A stretch of 38,402 bases of DNA from Streptomyces spongiae (lineage in GTDB: Bacteria; Actinomycetota; Actinomycetes; Streptomycetales; Streptomycetaceae): assembly GCF_009377185.1 (NCBI RefSeq), contig NZ_VJZC01000039.1:1-38402 (forward strand), in the 5' to 3' direction. The notes beneath the pieces are model-generated. The model made no database searches, was not told the DNA's origin, and was given only the letters and a program-made list of their open reading frames with translations. Positions 17,556-26,190 of this stretch are shown here, in pieces; the first letter of the stretch is position 1; the number at the start of each line of letters is the position of its first letter. A program made the position numbers and the translations under genes.

Positions 17556-19091
17556 ATGACGTCATCCGACCTCGCACCGGGCCGCCCGGTTGGCCCCTCG
17601 GTGGCAACCGCGACCGGACTGTGCAAGCAATACCCCGGCGTCCGCGCCCTCGACTCCGTCGACTTCACCATCCACAGTGGCGAGGTACGGGCCCTGCTCG
17701 GCCGTAACGGCGCCGGCAAGTCCACCCTCATCCGCCTGCTGTCCGGCGTGGAGACGCCCGACGCGGGTGAAGTGGTCATCGGCTCAGAGCCGCTGGGCGA
17801 CGGCGGAGTACGCCGCGCTGCCGAACTCGGTGTGGCCACGGTGTACCAGGAACTCAGCCTGGTCCCCGAGATGACCGTGGCGGAGAACCTCTTCCTCAAC
17901 GAGTGGCCCAGGCGCGGCGCTGCCGGGATCGACTATCCGCGCATGCGACGCGAGGCTGCCGAGGTACTCGGCGAACTGGAGGTCGCGGTCGATCCCGATG
18001 CGCTGGTGGGCACACTGCCGCTGGCGGAGCAACAACTGGTCGAGATCGCCCGGGCGGTGCGCCGCCGCCCCCGGCTGCTCATACTGGACGAACCCACCAG
18101 TGCGCTGGCGGCCGAGGAGGCACATACCGTGCTGTCGGCCGTGCGCAGGATCGCCGACTCGGGTGTGGCGGTCATCTACGTCAGCCACCGGCTGGACGAG
18201 ATCCGCCAGGTCGCCGGGAGTGTCACCGTCGTACGCGACGGACAGGTCATCGACACCGTCGATGTGCGGGATGCGACGACGGCGCAGATCGTCGCGCTGA
18301 TGCTGGGCACCACCGTCAAGGAAGCCACAGCGCTGGAACCCCGGACGGTGGACCGGGCCCGCACCCCGTTGCTGTCCGTGCGGGGGCTGATACTGCCGCC
18401 GAAACTGCACGGAGTCGACCTCGACCTCTACGCCGGCGAAGTGCTCGGCATCGGCGGTCTGCTCGGCTCCGGGCGCAGCGAACTGCTGCGCGCCATCGCC
18501 GGATTCGAGCCCAGGGCGGCGCGGGTGATCGAGGTGGACGGGGTCCGAGTGGCCCGGCCCACGGCCGCGGCGATGAAGAAGCTCGGCCTGGGTATGACCC
18601 CGGAGGACCGCAAGGGCGCGGGCATCGTCCCGATGCTGGGCGTGGGCGAGAACATGACGATGTCGTGGTTCGGCGGCGTCAGTCGGCGCGGCAGCATCTC
18701 ACCCGACCTGGCCGAGCGCGCCGGGCGGGATCTGGTGGAGCGGCTCTCGGTGAGGACACCCCGGCTCTCCACCCCGATCGTCAACCTCAGTGGCGGCAAC
18801 CAGCAAAAAGCCGTGATCGGCCGGTGGCTGCATGCCCGCAGCCGCATCCTGCTGCTCGACGAGCCGACCCGCGGCGTCGACGTCGAGGCGAAGCAGCAGA
18901 TCTATCGGTTGGTCCGCGAACTGGCCGGCAACGGGGCAGCCGTGGTCTTCGTCTCCGGCGAACTGGAGGAGCTGCCCCTGGTGTGCGACCGGGTCGTGAC
19001 GCTGCAACAGGGCCGGATGAACCGCGAGTTCACCGCCCCCGACATCACCCTGGACAACATCATGGCCGCCACCATGGCAGTGGAAGTGTGA
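17556..19091 (+). CDS. Sugar ABC transporter ATP-binding protein (two ABC domains)
   Basis: The protein has 511 residues, the usual length of RbsA/MglA/XylG-type double ATPases. The N-terminal domain has Walker A GRNGAGKS (residues 49-56) and Walker B LLILDEPTSAL. The C-terminal domain has the typical degenerate P-loop GLLGSGRSEL, signature LSGGNQQK and Walker B ILLLDEPTRGVD. It powers import by the permease encoded 7 bases downstream. The gene begins 82 bases after the binding-protein stop. Confidence 0.95.
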   Translation: MTSSDLAPGRPVGPSVATATGLCKQYPGVRALDSVDFTIHSGEVRALLGRNGAGKSTLIRLLSGVETPDAGEVVIGSEPLGDGGVRRAAELGVATVYQELSLVPEMTVAENLFLNEWPRRGAAGIDYPRMRREAAEVLGELEVAVDPDALVGTLPLAEQQLVEIARAVRRRPRLLILDEPTSALAAEEAHTVLSAVRRIADSGVAVIYVSHRLDEIRQVAGSVTVVRDGQVIDTVDVRDATTAQIVALMLGTTVKEATALEPRTVDRARTPLLSVRGLILPPKLHGVDLDLYAGEVLGIGGLLGSGRSELLRAIAGFEPRAARVIEVDGVRVARPTAAAMKKLGLGMTPEDRKGAGIVPMLGVGENMTMSWFGGVSRRGSISPDLAERAGRDLVERLSVRTPRLSTPIVNLSGGNQQKAVIGRWLHARSRILLLDEPTRGVDVEAKQQIYRLVRELAGNGAAVVFVSGELEELPLVCDRVVTLQQGRMNREFTAPDITLDNIMAATMAVEV

Positions 19092-19098
19092 GGCACCC

Positions 19099-20115
19099 AT
19101 GTCTTCGTCGACGATTCTGACCAACAGGCCCGGCGGGTCCTCCGCCAAAAGGGCCGCGACCTCCCGGCACCTGCTCCACCTCAACGAGCTGGGGCTCCTC
19201 GCCGCCATCGTCGTGCTGTACATCGCGTTGAGCACAGGTGCCGCAGGGTTCCTCGACACCGAGAACCAGCTGGGTATCCTCCGCGACGCCGCGAGCGTGG
19301 GCATTCCCGCGCTCGGAGTGACCCTGGTGATCATCGCCGGAGAGATCGACATCAGCATCGGCCCGGCCGTGGCCTTCGCCTCGGTCATCTTCGCCAAGGG
19401 AGCCTCCGACTGGCATCTGGGCATCGCCGGAGCCCTGGTTCTCACCCTGGCGGCGGGCCTCTTGTGGGGGGCCTTCGCCGGGTGGCTGCGGGCCCGGTTC
19501 GCGGTCCCCTCCTTCATCGCCACACTCGGGTTGTGGAGCGCGCTCGGCGGCCTCGCCCTGTATGCGACGGACGCGCTGCCCGTCCCGCTGCCCGCCTCCT
19601 CCTTCGTCGACAGTCTCGGTGGCAAGGTCCTGGGAGTACCCACTCCTGCGGTCGTGCTCATCATGCTCTTCTTCGTCTTCTGGTACATAGCCCGCCGCAC
19701 TGCCTACGGTCGTTCCGTCTACGCCACCGGCGGCAACGCCGCGGCCGCTCAACTGGCCGGCATCCCGATCCAGCGCATCCGGGTCATGCTGTTCGCCACG
19801 ACCGGCGTGCTGGCCGCGCTGACCGGCATTCTCCTGGCCGCCCGGCTGGGTTCAGGCAACGGCGGCGCCGCAGCCGGGCTGGAGTTCGACGTGATCGCCG
19901 CAGTGGTCATCGGCGGCACAGCCCTGGCCGGTGGACGCGGGAGCCTGATCGGGACGATGCTCGGCGTCATCTTCATCAGCGTGATCGCCAACGGCCTGGT
20001 GCTGCTGGGCGTCAACCCCTTCCTGCAGAACGTCGTACGCGGCGCGATCATCGTCGCCGCGGTCCTCGCCAACGTGATCATCAGCAGGCGGGGGAACGCC
20101 ACGCGCGTGGCATGA
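19099..20115 (+). CDS. Sugar ABC transporter permease
   Basis: The protein has 338 residues with about nine hydrophobic segments and belongs to the RbsC/MglC/XylH family (BPD_transp_2). Diagnostic stretches are LVIIAGEIDISIGP near the first third, GRSVYATGGNAAAAQLAGI in the middle, and VVIGGTALAGGRGS near the end. It forms the membrane channel, probably as a homodimer, with the ATPase encoded just upstream (7-base gap). A basic cytoplasmic N-terminus of about 30 residues precedes the first membrane segment. Confidence 0.94.
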   Translation: MSSSTILTNRPGGSSAKRAATSRHLLHLNELGLLAAIVVLYIALSTGAAGFLDTENQLGILRDAASVGIPALGVTLVIIAGEIDISIGPAVAFASVIFAKGASDWHLGIAGALVLTLAAGLLWGAFAGWLRARFAVPSFIATLGLWSALGGLALYATDALPVPLPASSFVDSLGGKVLGVPTPAVVLIMLFFVFWYIARRTAYGRSVYATGGNAAAAQLAGIPIQRIRVMLFATTGVLAALTGILLAARLGSGNGGAAAGLEFDVIAAVVIGGTALAGGRGSLIGTMLGVIFISVIANGLVLLGVNPFLQNVVRGAIIVAAVLANVIISRRGNATRVA

Positions 20116-20163
20116 ACACCCGCGCCAATCTCCCGCACTTCCGCCCCACCATCAGGGATCTTC

Positions 20164-21252
20164 ATGAGCACCACCGCCTCATCCTCTCTGCCCGCCACGA
20201 TGCGCGGCGTCTATCTGCCCGGGGACAGCACCGCTTCGGTGCGCTCCGTCGCGGTTCCGGAGCCCGGTCCGGGCCAGGTCCTGCTACGGGTCGGTGCGGC
20301 CGGCATCTGCGGCAGCGACATCGGCTACATCTACCGGGAGCACAAAACGCACCGGGGTATCGAGGGCCCTGCCTACCGAGGTGTGATCGCCAGCCATGAA
20401 CCGTCGGGCACCGTGGTGGCCACCGGACCAGGAGTGCGCGCGTTCGGTGTCGGCGACCGGGTGGTGGTGTACCACATCGCCGGGTGCGGCCGCTGCGACG
20501 TCTGCCGCCGCGGCTACTTCATCAACTGCGCCTCCCCGGAGCGGGCCGCCTACGGCTGGCAGCGCGACGGCGCCGCCGCCGACTACCTGGTCGCCGACGA
20601 GTCGACGCTGATCCCGCTGCCCGATGAGCTGAGCTTCGTCGACGGCGCGCTGATCGCCTGCGGCTTCGGCACCGCCTACGAGGGCATCCGCCGGATAGGC
20701 GTCAGCGGAGACGACGACCTGCTGGTAGTGGGCCTGGGGCCGGTTGGGCTTGCCGCCGGCATGATCGGCCGCGGCCGCGGCGCCCGGCGCGTCATCGGGG
20801 TGGAGCTGTCCGAGGAACGGCGTGCGTGGGCCGACAGGCTCGGAGTGTTCGACGCCACCGTAGCGCCCGAGGAGGCCGGCCCGGTCGTCGCGGAGCTGAC
20901 AGGCGGCCAAGGCACGAGTACCGCGATCGACTGCTCGGGAAGCCGCCCGGGGCGTTCCACAGCCATCGAGCACCTCGCTGAGTGGGGCCGGCTGTCGCTG
21001 GTAGGAGAAGGCGGCACGCTGGAGACCGAGGTGTCGGATGCGTTGTTGCACAAACAGGTGACGATCTTCGCGTCCTGGGTGACCTCTCTGCCCGCGATGT
21101 CGGAGCTGGCCCGCAGCCTGGTGCGTTGGGGGATGCGACCGGAGAGCGTGGTCAGCGACCGGTACGCCCTCTCCGATGCGGACACGGCGTTCCGGCTCGC
21201 GGCCGGGGCCGGCCGCGGCAAGGTTGTCCTGGTGCCGGATCTCGATGACTGA
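20164..21252 (+). CDS. Zinc alcohol (polyol/sugar) dehydrogenase
   Basis: The protein has 362 residues of the medium-chain dehydrogenase superfamily, in the sorbitol/threonine dehydrogenase-like branch. Catalytic zinc ligands are Cys49 in GICGSD and His78-Glu79 in SHEPSG; structural zinc cysteines are 108, 111, 114 and 122. The Rossmann motif is VGLGPVGLAAG. It lies 48 bases after the permease gene and overlaps the start of the next gene by 8 bases, so it is clearly part of the transport operon. It most likely oxidises the imported sugar, or a derivative, with NAD(P). Confidence 0.93.
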   Translation: MSTTASSSLPATMRGVYLPGDSTASVRSVAVPEPGPGQVLLRVGAAGICGSDIGYIYREHKTHRGIEGPAYRGVIASHEPSGTVVATGPGVRAFGVGDRVVVYHIAGCGRCDVCRRGYFINCASPERAAYGWQRDGAAADYLVADESTLIPLPDELSFVDGALIACGFGTAYEGIRRIGVSGDDDLLVVGLGPVGLAAGMIGRGRGARRVIGVELSEERRAWADRLGVFDATVAPEEAGPVVAELTGGQGTSTAIDCSGSRPGRSTAIEHLAEWGRLSLVGEGGTLETEVSDALLHKQVTIFASWVTSLPAMSELARSLVRWGMRPESVVSDRYALSDADTAFRLAAGAGRGKVVLVPDLDD

Positions 21253-22531
21253 GCGGACGAACGACCAGGCGCTGCGCGGAGACGGGGTAGAGGTGGTCCG
21301 CAGCCCGGTCGGCCCCTACGAACTGGTCCGCCTCGACGCGGGACCGATACAGCTCACCGCAGTGCCGGCGCTCGGCGGTCGGATCCTGTCGTTGACGCTG
21401 CACGGCCGGGAATTCCTGTACCGGAACTCGCGGTTGCTGGACGAGAGCCTGCGCCCGCGCCCCGGCATTCAGCCAGTCCCGCAGGACGGTCCGATGTCGG
21501 CCTGGCTGAACTGGGGTGGGGACAAGACCTGGCCCGCACCGCAGGGCTGGGACGGACCCGGCCAGTGGGCGGGCCCGCCGGACCCGGTCCTGGACTCAGG
21601 ACCGTACGGGCTGCGGCTCACAGTCGAGGGGCGAACAGCCCAGGCGGTCATGACCAGCGGCGTCGAGCCACGGACAGGTCTGCGCATCGAGCGCCGCATC
21701 AGGGTCACTGCCGGGCGGACGGCCTTCACGCTCGAGAACACCTTGACCAACGCATCGGACCGGCCCCGCCGGTGGGCGGTGTGGAATGTGACCCAGCTGG
21801 CGGGTACGGCTCCGGGGTCCTACCCCGCGGGCGGTGTCTACGTGGGGACCGCCGGTTCCGGACGTCCGGAGACGGTCGGCCTGATCGCGGGCACCGGCCG
21901 CCCGCACGTGCACCGCACCAGCCATGGCGTGCTGCACGTACCGCACCAGGACGTGGTCGGCAAGGTGGGGTTCCCTGACGCCGCCGGATGGCTGGCGCAT
22001 GTCGCTCCGCAGGGCACGCTGACCCAGCGGTTCGAGGTCTCCCCTGCGGCCCGTTACCCCGACGCCGACTCGCGGGTCGAAGTGTGGCTGGAGCATCCGC
22101 TGCATGCGCCCCTGGAGCACTTGGGGGGCTTGCAGCCCCTGGACCGGGTCGTGGAGTGCGAGGTGTTGGGCCCTCTCCAGGAGCTTGCTCCCGGGCAGTC
22201 GACGCGGGTGACCGTGGAGATCGGCGTGGGCGCCGCCGTAGGCCCGGTCGAGGCGGCGACATCCTGGGGCTTCTGGTCAAAGCTCCCCCGGCTGGAGGAC
22301 GGGCGGCTGGTCGGGGTATTCGTGCCGTTCCGGTGCGGGTTCCTGACGGCACGTCCGTCCAGGGGAGGCGGTGAGCCGGTCCGGTGCGGCACGCTGGTCG
22401 CGGGGGAAGCTTGTGCGTTCGATACCCGGCCGGGCCGGCTCGCGGCGGGCGCGATGGTCATCGCCTTGGCGCCGGACGGCTCGGATGCGACGACGGTCGG
22501 CTCTCTCGATACGCAGCAATCCAAAGGGTAA
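21245..22531 (+). CDS. DUF4380 / galactose-mutarotase-like protein
   Basis: The protein has 428 residues from ATG 21245, which overlaps the dehydrogenase stop by 8 bases and implies translational coupling. The fold looks like the aldose-1-epimerase (beta-sandwich) superfamily: VPALGGRILSLTLHGREFLY at the start, GGDKTWPAPQ (a DUF4380 hallmark), and IERRIRVTAGRTAFTLENTL. No signal peptide is seen, so it should act in the cytoplasm. By analogy it may interconvert anomers of the imported sugar or of the dehydrogenase substrate, but members of this family are largely uncharacterised. Last gene of the operon. Confidence 0.85.
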   Translation: MTERTNDQALRGDGVEVVRSPVGPYELVRLDAGPIQLTAVPALGGRILSLTLHGREFLYRNSRLLDESLRPRPGIQPVPQDGPMSAWLNWGGDKTWPAPQGWDGPGQWAGPPDPVLDSGPYGLRLTVEGRTAQAVMTSGVEPRTGLRIERRIRVTAGRTAFTLENTLTNASDRPRRWAVWNVTQLAGTAPGSYPAGGVYVGTAGSGRPETVGLIAGTGRPHVHRTSHGVLHVPHQDVVGKVGFPDAAGWLAHVAPQGTLTQRFEVSPAARYPDADSRVEVWLEHPLHAPLEHLGGLQPLDRVVECEVLGPLQELAPGQSTRVTVEIGVGAAVGPVEAATSWGFWSKLPRLEDGRLVGVFVPFRCGFLTARPSRGGGEPVRCGTLVAGEACAFDTRPGRLAAGAMVIALAPDGSDATTVGSLDTQQSKG

Positions 22532-22554
22532 TCATTGATTCCCCATGCGGTCTG

Positions 22555-22922
22555 TCAGGCCGCGGGGGCACTGGGCGGGGTGGGTTCGTAGCACCGCCCA
22601 TCGCGTAGGAGTGCCCAGAGGACGCTCACGCGGCGTCGGGCAAGGGGGAGCACGGCTTGGATGTGGCGCTTGCCTTCCCAGAATCGCGGGGCACTGGAGC
22701 GACGCCGCCGAAGCCGGCGAGACGGTCGGCGGTGCCGAAGACTGTCATGTCGCCGCCGGTGGCGGCCAGGAACTCAGCGCCGAGGATGACGCCCAGACCG
22801 GGCATGCTCGTGACCACCTGGTTGAGATCGATCACCTCCTTCGCCAGCATGTGCACCAGCTGCGCGGCCAGCGTATGACGGCCCCGGCTGTCATGCCGGT
22901 GGGGTGTCACCGCGCAACCCAC
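22555..22922 (-). mobile_element. IS110-family transposase remnant
   Basis: The minus strand encodes SMPGLGVILGAEFLAATGG, then FGTADRLAGFGGVAPVPRDS. This is the conserved core of the C-terminal (Transposase_20) domain of IS110-family enzymes. One frame over it continues HIQAVLPLARRRVSVLWALL, ending RCYEPTPPSAPAA at 22555, the usual C-terminus. There is a frameshift near 22680, and the N-terminal DEDD catalytic domain is missing. Inactive. It sits 24 bases after the sugar operon. Confidence 0.85.
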
Positions 22923-22947
22923 CGGCCGGACCGGGGCGTCCGCGCCG

Positions 22948-23898
22948 TCAAGCAGTGAGCGCTTCCACGCGGCGCATCACGTCACGGCAGAACGCGCCGA
23001 TCGCGTCCGGGTCGTCGATGAACTGGTTCGGCTTGACGCAGAACGTGGTGAAGCCCTGTTCCACCTGTTCCGGGATACTCGCGAGCGCCGCACCGAGGTC
23101 CGCGGTGGAGTGGTCGTCGGGGAACGTGGCCTGGGTACCGCCGATCATCTCCAGCTCGGCGATGTCCCGGCCGGCCGCGGCCAGGGCGTCCTTGAGCACC
23201 TGCATGTCCTGCGGTGTCGGCCGGCCCAGCGGATGGAAGCCGTGGCCGTACTGCACGAGCCTGCGCAGCACGGGGCCGTGCAGGCGCTGACCGCCGAACC
23301 ACAGCCTCGGACCCTCGGGACGGAATGCCTTCGGCTCGAAGTAGACGTCGCGGAACGGGTAGTGCTCGCTGTCGTGAGAGATCGGGGACGGCCCCCAGGC
23401 CTTCGCCCAGACCTCCAGGTGCTCGTCCAGCAGCCGACCTCGCCTTCCGAAAGGCACTCCCAGGGCGTCGTACTCGTCCTTGCTCCAGCTGACCGTGGGC
23501 TGCACCAGCAGCCGCCCGTCGCTGATCAGGTCCAGGGTGCCCAACTCCCGTGCCATGAGCAGCGGATGGCGCAGGGGCGCCAGCACCGCGGCGGCGGCCA
23601 GACGCAGGCGCTCGGTGACGGATGCGATGGCGGCGAGCAGCAGCAATGAGTTGGGCCAGGGGGTGTACGGGTCCTGGTTGCCCGGGAGGGCGTAGTCGCG
23701 GGGGTTGCCCATGATGCCGTCGGCGGCCGCGTCCGGGCCCAGCACGATGTGTTCGCTGACCATGACGGAGTCGAATCCGGCGTCCTCGGCCTCGCGGGCC
23801 CACCGCACGGCGGCGGGCAGGTCGGCCCGGCCGCCGGTCAGGGTCCAGTTCTCGCTGAGGACGAGCAGCATGCGGGGCGTGTCGGTCAATGTGGGCAT
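22948..23898 (-). CDS. Luciferase-like (LLM class) F420-dependent oxidoreductase
   Basis: The protein has 316 residues. Start ATG 23898 is chosen because the fold begins soon after (RMLLVLSEN, then AVRWAREAEDAGFDSVMVSEH); the GAAGG sequence touches the start, so the exact start is uncertain. The family signatures are LLLLAAIASVTERLRLAAAA, LISDGRLLVQP and LWFGG, a TIM-barrel flavin or F420 enzyme. In actinobacteria this class mostly uses F420 to reduce or oxidise small organics; the substrate is unknown. A broken amidohydrolase gene lies upstream in the same direction. Confidence 0.9.
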   Translation of the reverse strand: MPTLTDTPRMLLVLSENWTLTGGRADLPAAVRWAREAEDAGFDSVMVSEHIVLGPDAAADGIMGNPRDYALPGNQDPYTPWPNSLLLLAAIASVTERLRLAAAAVLAPLRHPLLMARELGTLDLISDGRLLVQPTVSWSKDEYDALGVPFGRRGRLLDEHLEVWAKAWGPSPISHDSEHYPFRDVYFEPKAFRPEGPRLWFGGQRLHGPVLRRLVQYGHGFHPLGRPTPQDMQVLKDALAAAGRDIAELEMIGGTQATFPDDHSTADLGAALASIPEQVEQGFTTFCVKPNQFIDDPDAIGAFCRDVMRRVEALTA

Positions 23899-24050
23899 CC
23901 TTCGCTTGCGGCGGCCGTGACGGCGCCGAGACGTCATGTGACCCGAACGTTGTGGGGTGGGATCGTGCGGTGGGGCCGGTGCGGCCGACGGCAAACCGGC
24001 GACGGCTGCACCGACAGTGCTTGGGAAGGTCCTGGAGGTTGTCCGCGCCC

Positions 24051-24463
24051 TCAGCGCTCGTGGACGACGCGTCCGTCGAACACCGTCATTTCCACCTCCG
24101 CATCCGTGATCGCGTGCGGGTCCAGGTCCAGCAGCGGGCGGTCCAGCGCACACAGGTCCGCGACCTTGCCCTTTCCGCCGAGCTCCTCGTTGGTCCACTT
24201 CGCGGCGGCCTCCCCGAGCAGCGTGCCGCCCTTGAGGAACTGACCTGGATGTCCGCGCTCTGGTGCTCCAGCGAGCCGCCATACGTCACCCAGATCAGCC
24301 CCGCGTCCAACGCCCTCTTGGCGATCGCCTCGTCGGCGCTGCTCGCGCCGTCGTCCGGTGCGGAGCAGCCTGCGATGGCCAGCGCGGTGGTGGCGGCAAC
24401 GCCTGCGGAGAGAGCCAGGAACTGCCGATGTGAGGCCGAGGAAGAGTACGGGGCTCTGGTCAT
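24051..24463 (-). pseudogene. Amidohydrolase with a large internal deletion
   Basis: The start at 24463 encodes a twin-arginine-less lipoprotein-like leader: SHRQFLALSAGVAATTALA, then AGCS. After about 30 further residues (AIAKRALDAGLIWVTYGG) the homology jumps, with a frameshift near 24240, to GGTLLGEAAAKWTNEELGGK and ends ADLCALDRPLLDLDPHAI, then MTVFDGRVVHER. Those are the start and the last 60 residues of a YtcJ-like amidohydrolase. The whole metal-binding barrel between them is missing, so the product is dead. Confidence 0.7.
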
Positions 24464-24651
24464 GGCGGGGCTCTCCGTGGGATCGCGGCCCGATACAGCT
24501 GCGTCGGACGTCCGGCTGTTGCCGAACAGGAAAGACCCGGGCGTCCCGCCCCGCCATCCGTAGAAATACCGACTGGCCGAGAGGCCCGGCAGCGACCAAC
24601 GGGAACCCGGTCACGAACGGCGAGCGCCTTGCCCGGCCGTCCCGGAACCCA

Positions 24652-24673
24652 TATCGTTAGGAGTCAAACGATA
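24652..24673. promoter_or_regulatory. Palindrome upstream of the LuxR gene
   Basis: TATCGTT (24652-24658) and AACGATA (24667-24673) form a perfect inverted repeat around 8 bases, ending 29 bases before the LuxR start at 24703. It is a likely binding site for a dimeric regulator, perhaps the LuxR protein itself or the lost partner of the divergent amidohydrolase operon. Confidence 0.55.
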
Positions 24674-24702
24674 CCCGTGGTCGTGGGTTTCCGGAGGCCC
24701 GC

Positions 24703-25740
24703 ATGCTCAGCCACCATCAGCTCGCGGCAGCGACCTGCATCGGCATGCTCACCCGCGAACGCGACACCGCTTCCGCCTGCACCCAGGCGCTGCACGAACT
24801 CGGCCGCGCCCTGCCCCTCGACGCGGCCACGCTGCTCACGATCGATCCGATCACCGGAGCTCACCTGCAGGTCGCGGGCATCAGCTACACCGCCATGACG
24901 TCCGAGTCGCTGGCCGCCGAGTTCGTCTCCACACCCTGGCACGCCAACGTCGTACGGCAGACGCTTCCGCCGTCCATCACCGAGGACGCCGAGGACGCGG
25001 CGTCCGTCGGGCAACACTTCCGCAACGGCTCGTTCTACGCCGAGCGGGTCCGGCCGGCCGGGTTCCGTGACGCGCTGACCGGCGCACTGCGTCACCACGG
25101 CCGTCTGGTCGGTCTGGCCATCCTGTCCATCGAGGGATCGGGCACGTGCGACACGGGGGCACACAGCCTGCTCGCCTCGGTCCTGCCGGCGCTGGGTGCA
25201 CTCGCGGATCCGACAGCCCGCACCGGTGACCTGCACGACCTTCCGGCGGACGCGGGAGCGAACCTCGTCACGGCCGAGGACATCATCGACCTCCCGGACC
25301 GAAACCCTGCCGAAGTCCTGGGCGACGACGCATTCGGACGTCTAGTGGAGGCGTTCGCCGACTCGGGCGGCCTGCGGTTGCGGGTCCTGTGGCCGGTCGG
25401 ACAGGGCTGGAACCGTGTGCTGCTGCGCCGGTGCACGGCAGGATCGCCCCTCGCACGAAGGGCGGTTCTGGTGTCCGAGGCGCCCACGCAACTGCCGTAC
25501 GGCCTGAGCCCCCGTGAGCTGGAAGCACTCACCCGGGCCGCCAGGGGCCAGACCAACCAGGCCATCGCCCAGGCGCTGTTCCTGTCCCCGCGGACAGTGC
25601 ACAGCCGTGTCGAGCACATGCTCCGCAAGACTGGCTGCGCCTCACGCGCCGAGGCCACAGCCCTCGCCGTACGCGACGGTGTGCTGAGGCCCAGCCCAGA
25701 AGACCTGGAGCACTTCGTCGAACGGATGCCCGTCACCTGA
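24703..25740 (+). CDS. LuxR-family regulator with GAF-like sensor domain
   Basis: The protein has 345 residues from ATG 24703, with GGAGG about 6 bases upstream. The first 180 residues look like a GAF-type sensor (ALPLDAATLLTIDPITGAHL, then FRDALTGALRHHGRLVGLAI). The C-terminal 65 residues are a complete LuxR helix-turn-helix: LSPRELEALTRAARGQTNQA, then LSPRTVHSRVEHML. There is no receiver domain, so it is probably a ligand-sensing regulator. It is divergent from the amidohydrolase/LLM pair, which suggests it controlled that operon. Full length and without visible damage. Confidence 0.9.
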   Translation: MLSHHQLAAATCIGMLTRERDTASACTQALHELGRALPLDAATLLTIDPITGAHLQVAGISYTAMTSESLAAEFVSTPWHANVVRQTLPPSITEDAEDAASVGQHFRNGSFYAERVRPAGFRDALTGALRHHGRLVGLAILSIEGSGTCDTGAHSLLASVLPALGALADPTARTGDLHDLPADAGANLVTAEDIIDLPDRNPAEVLGDDAFGRLVEAFADSGGLRLRVLWPVGQGWNRVLLRRCTAGSPLARRAVLVSEAPTQLPYGLSPRELEALTRAARGQTNQAIAQALFLSPRTVHSRVEHMLRKTGCASRAEATALAVRDGVLRPSPEDLEHFVERMPVT

Positions 25741-25819
25741 GAAGGCGGAGGGCAGGCACCAGCTGTCGGCACACGTGTCGCCGTCGACCGCATCCTTTCC
25801 GATCGCGCCCAGGAACCGA

Positions 25820-26190
25820 ATCGCCCATGCCCTCGTCGGCGATCATCAACGGGCCGTCGCGGAAGTAGCGTTCGACGTCGAACTCGGTGGAGCAGCCGCA
25901 ACCGCCGTGGATACGGACGGTGTTGAGGGCGATCCGCATGGCGGCCTCGGAGGCCAAGAGCTTGGCCGCCCCCGCCTCCATGTCGCCCGACGGCGGCATC
26001 CGCCTCCCGGGCCGCGTACAGGGCCGGCTGCCCGGCCGAGGTCAGCGAAGTGGTCATGTCCGCACGGTAGTTGCCGATCGACTGGTGCTCCCAGATCGGC
26101 TTGCCGAACGACTCCCGCTCCTGGGCGTCGGCGTGGGTAGGGGCGTGGGCGTCCTCCAGCACAGCACGGCCGACACCGAGGGGGCGGACT
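25820..26190 (-). pseudogene. Acyl-CoA dehydrogenase remnant
   Basis: The minus strand gives RPLGVGRAVLEDA, then QERESFGKPIWEHQSIGNYR and ALYAAREADA in one frame. In another frame come GAAKLLASEAAMRIALNTVR, HGGCG, then STEFDVERYFRDGPLMIADE. Together these are the C-terminal helical domain of an acyl-CoA dehydrogenase, including the GG(Y/C)G region near the FAD site. A frameshift lies near 25995, a duplicated-looking stretch interrupts the two parts, and the N-terminal two-thirds is missing. Confidence 0.8.

Noticed and set aside
16481..22531. Assigning the sugar operon to a named sugar such as ribose, xylose or galactose
   Set aside because: No kinase, isomerase or other specific enzyme accompanies it, and the binding-protein family alone does not fix the ligand.
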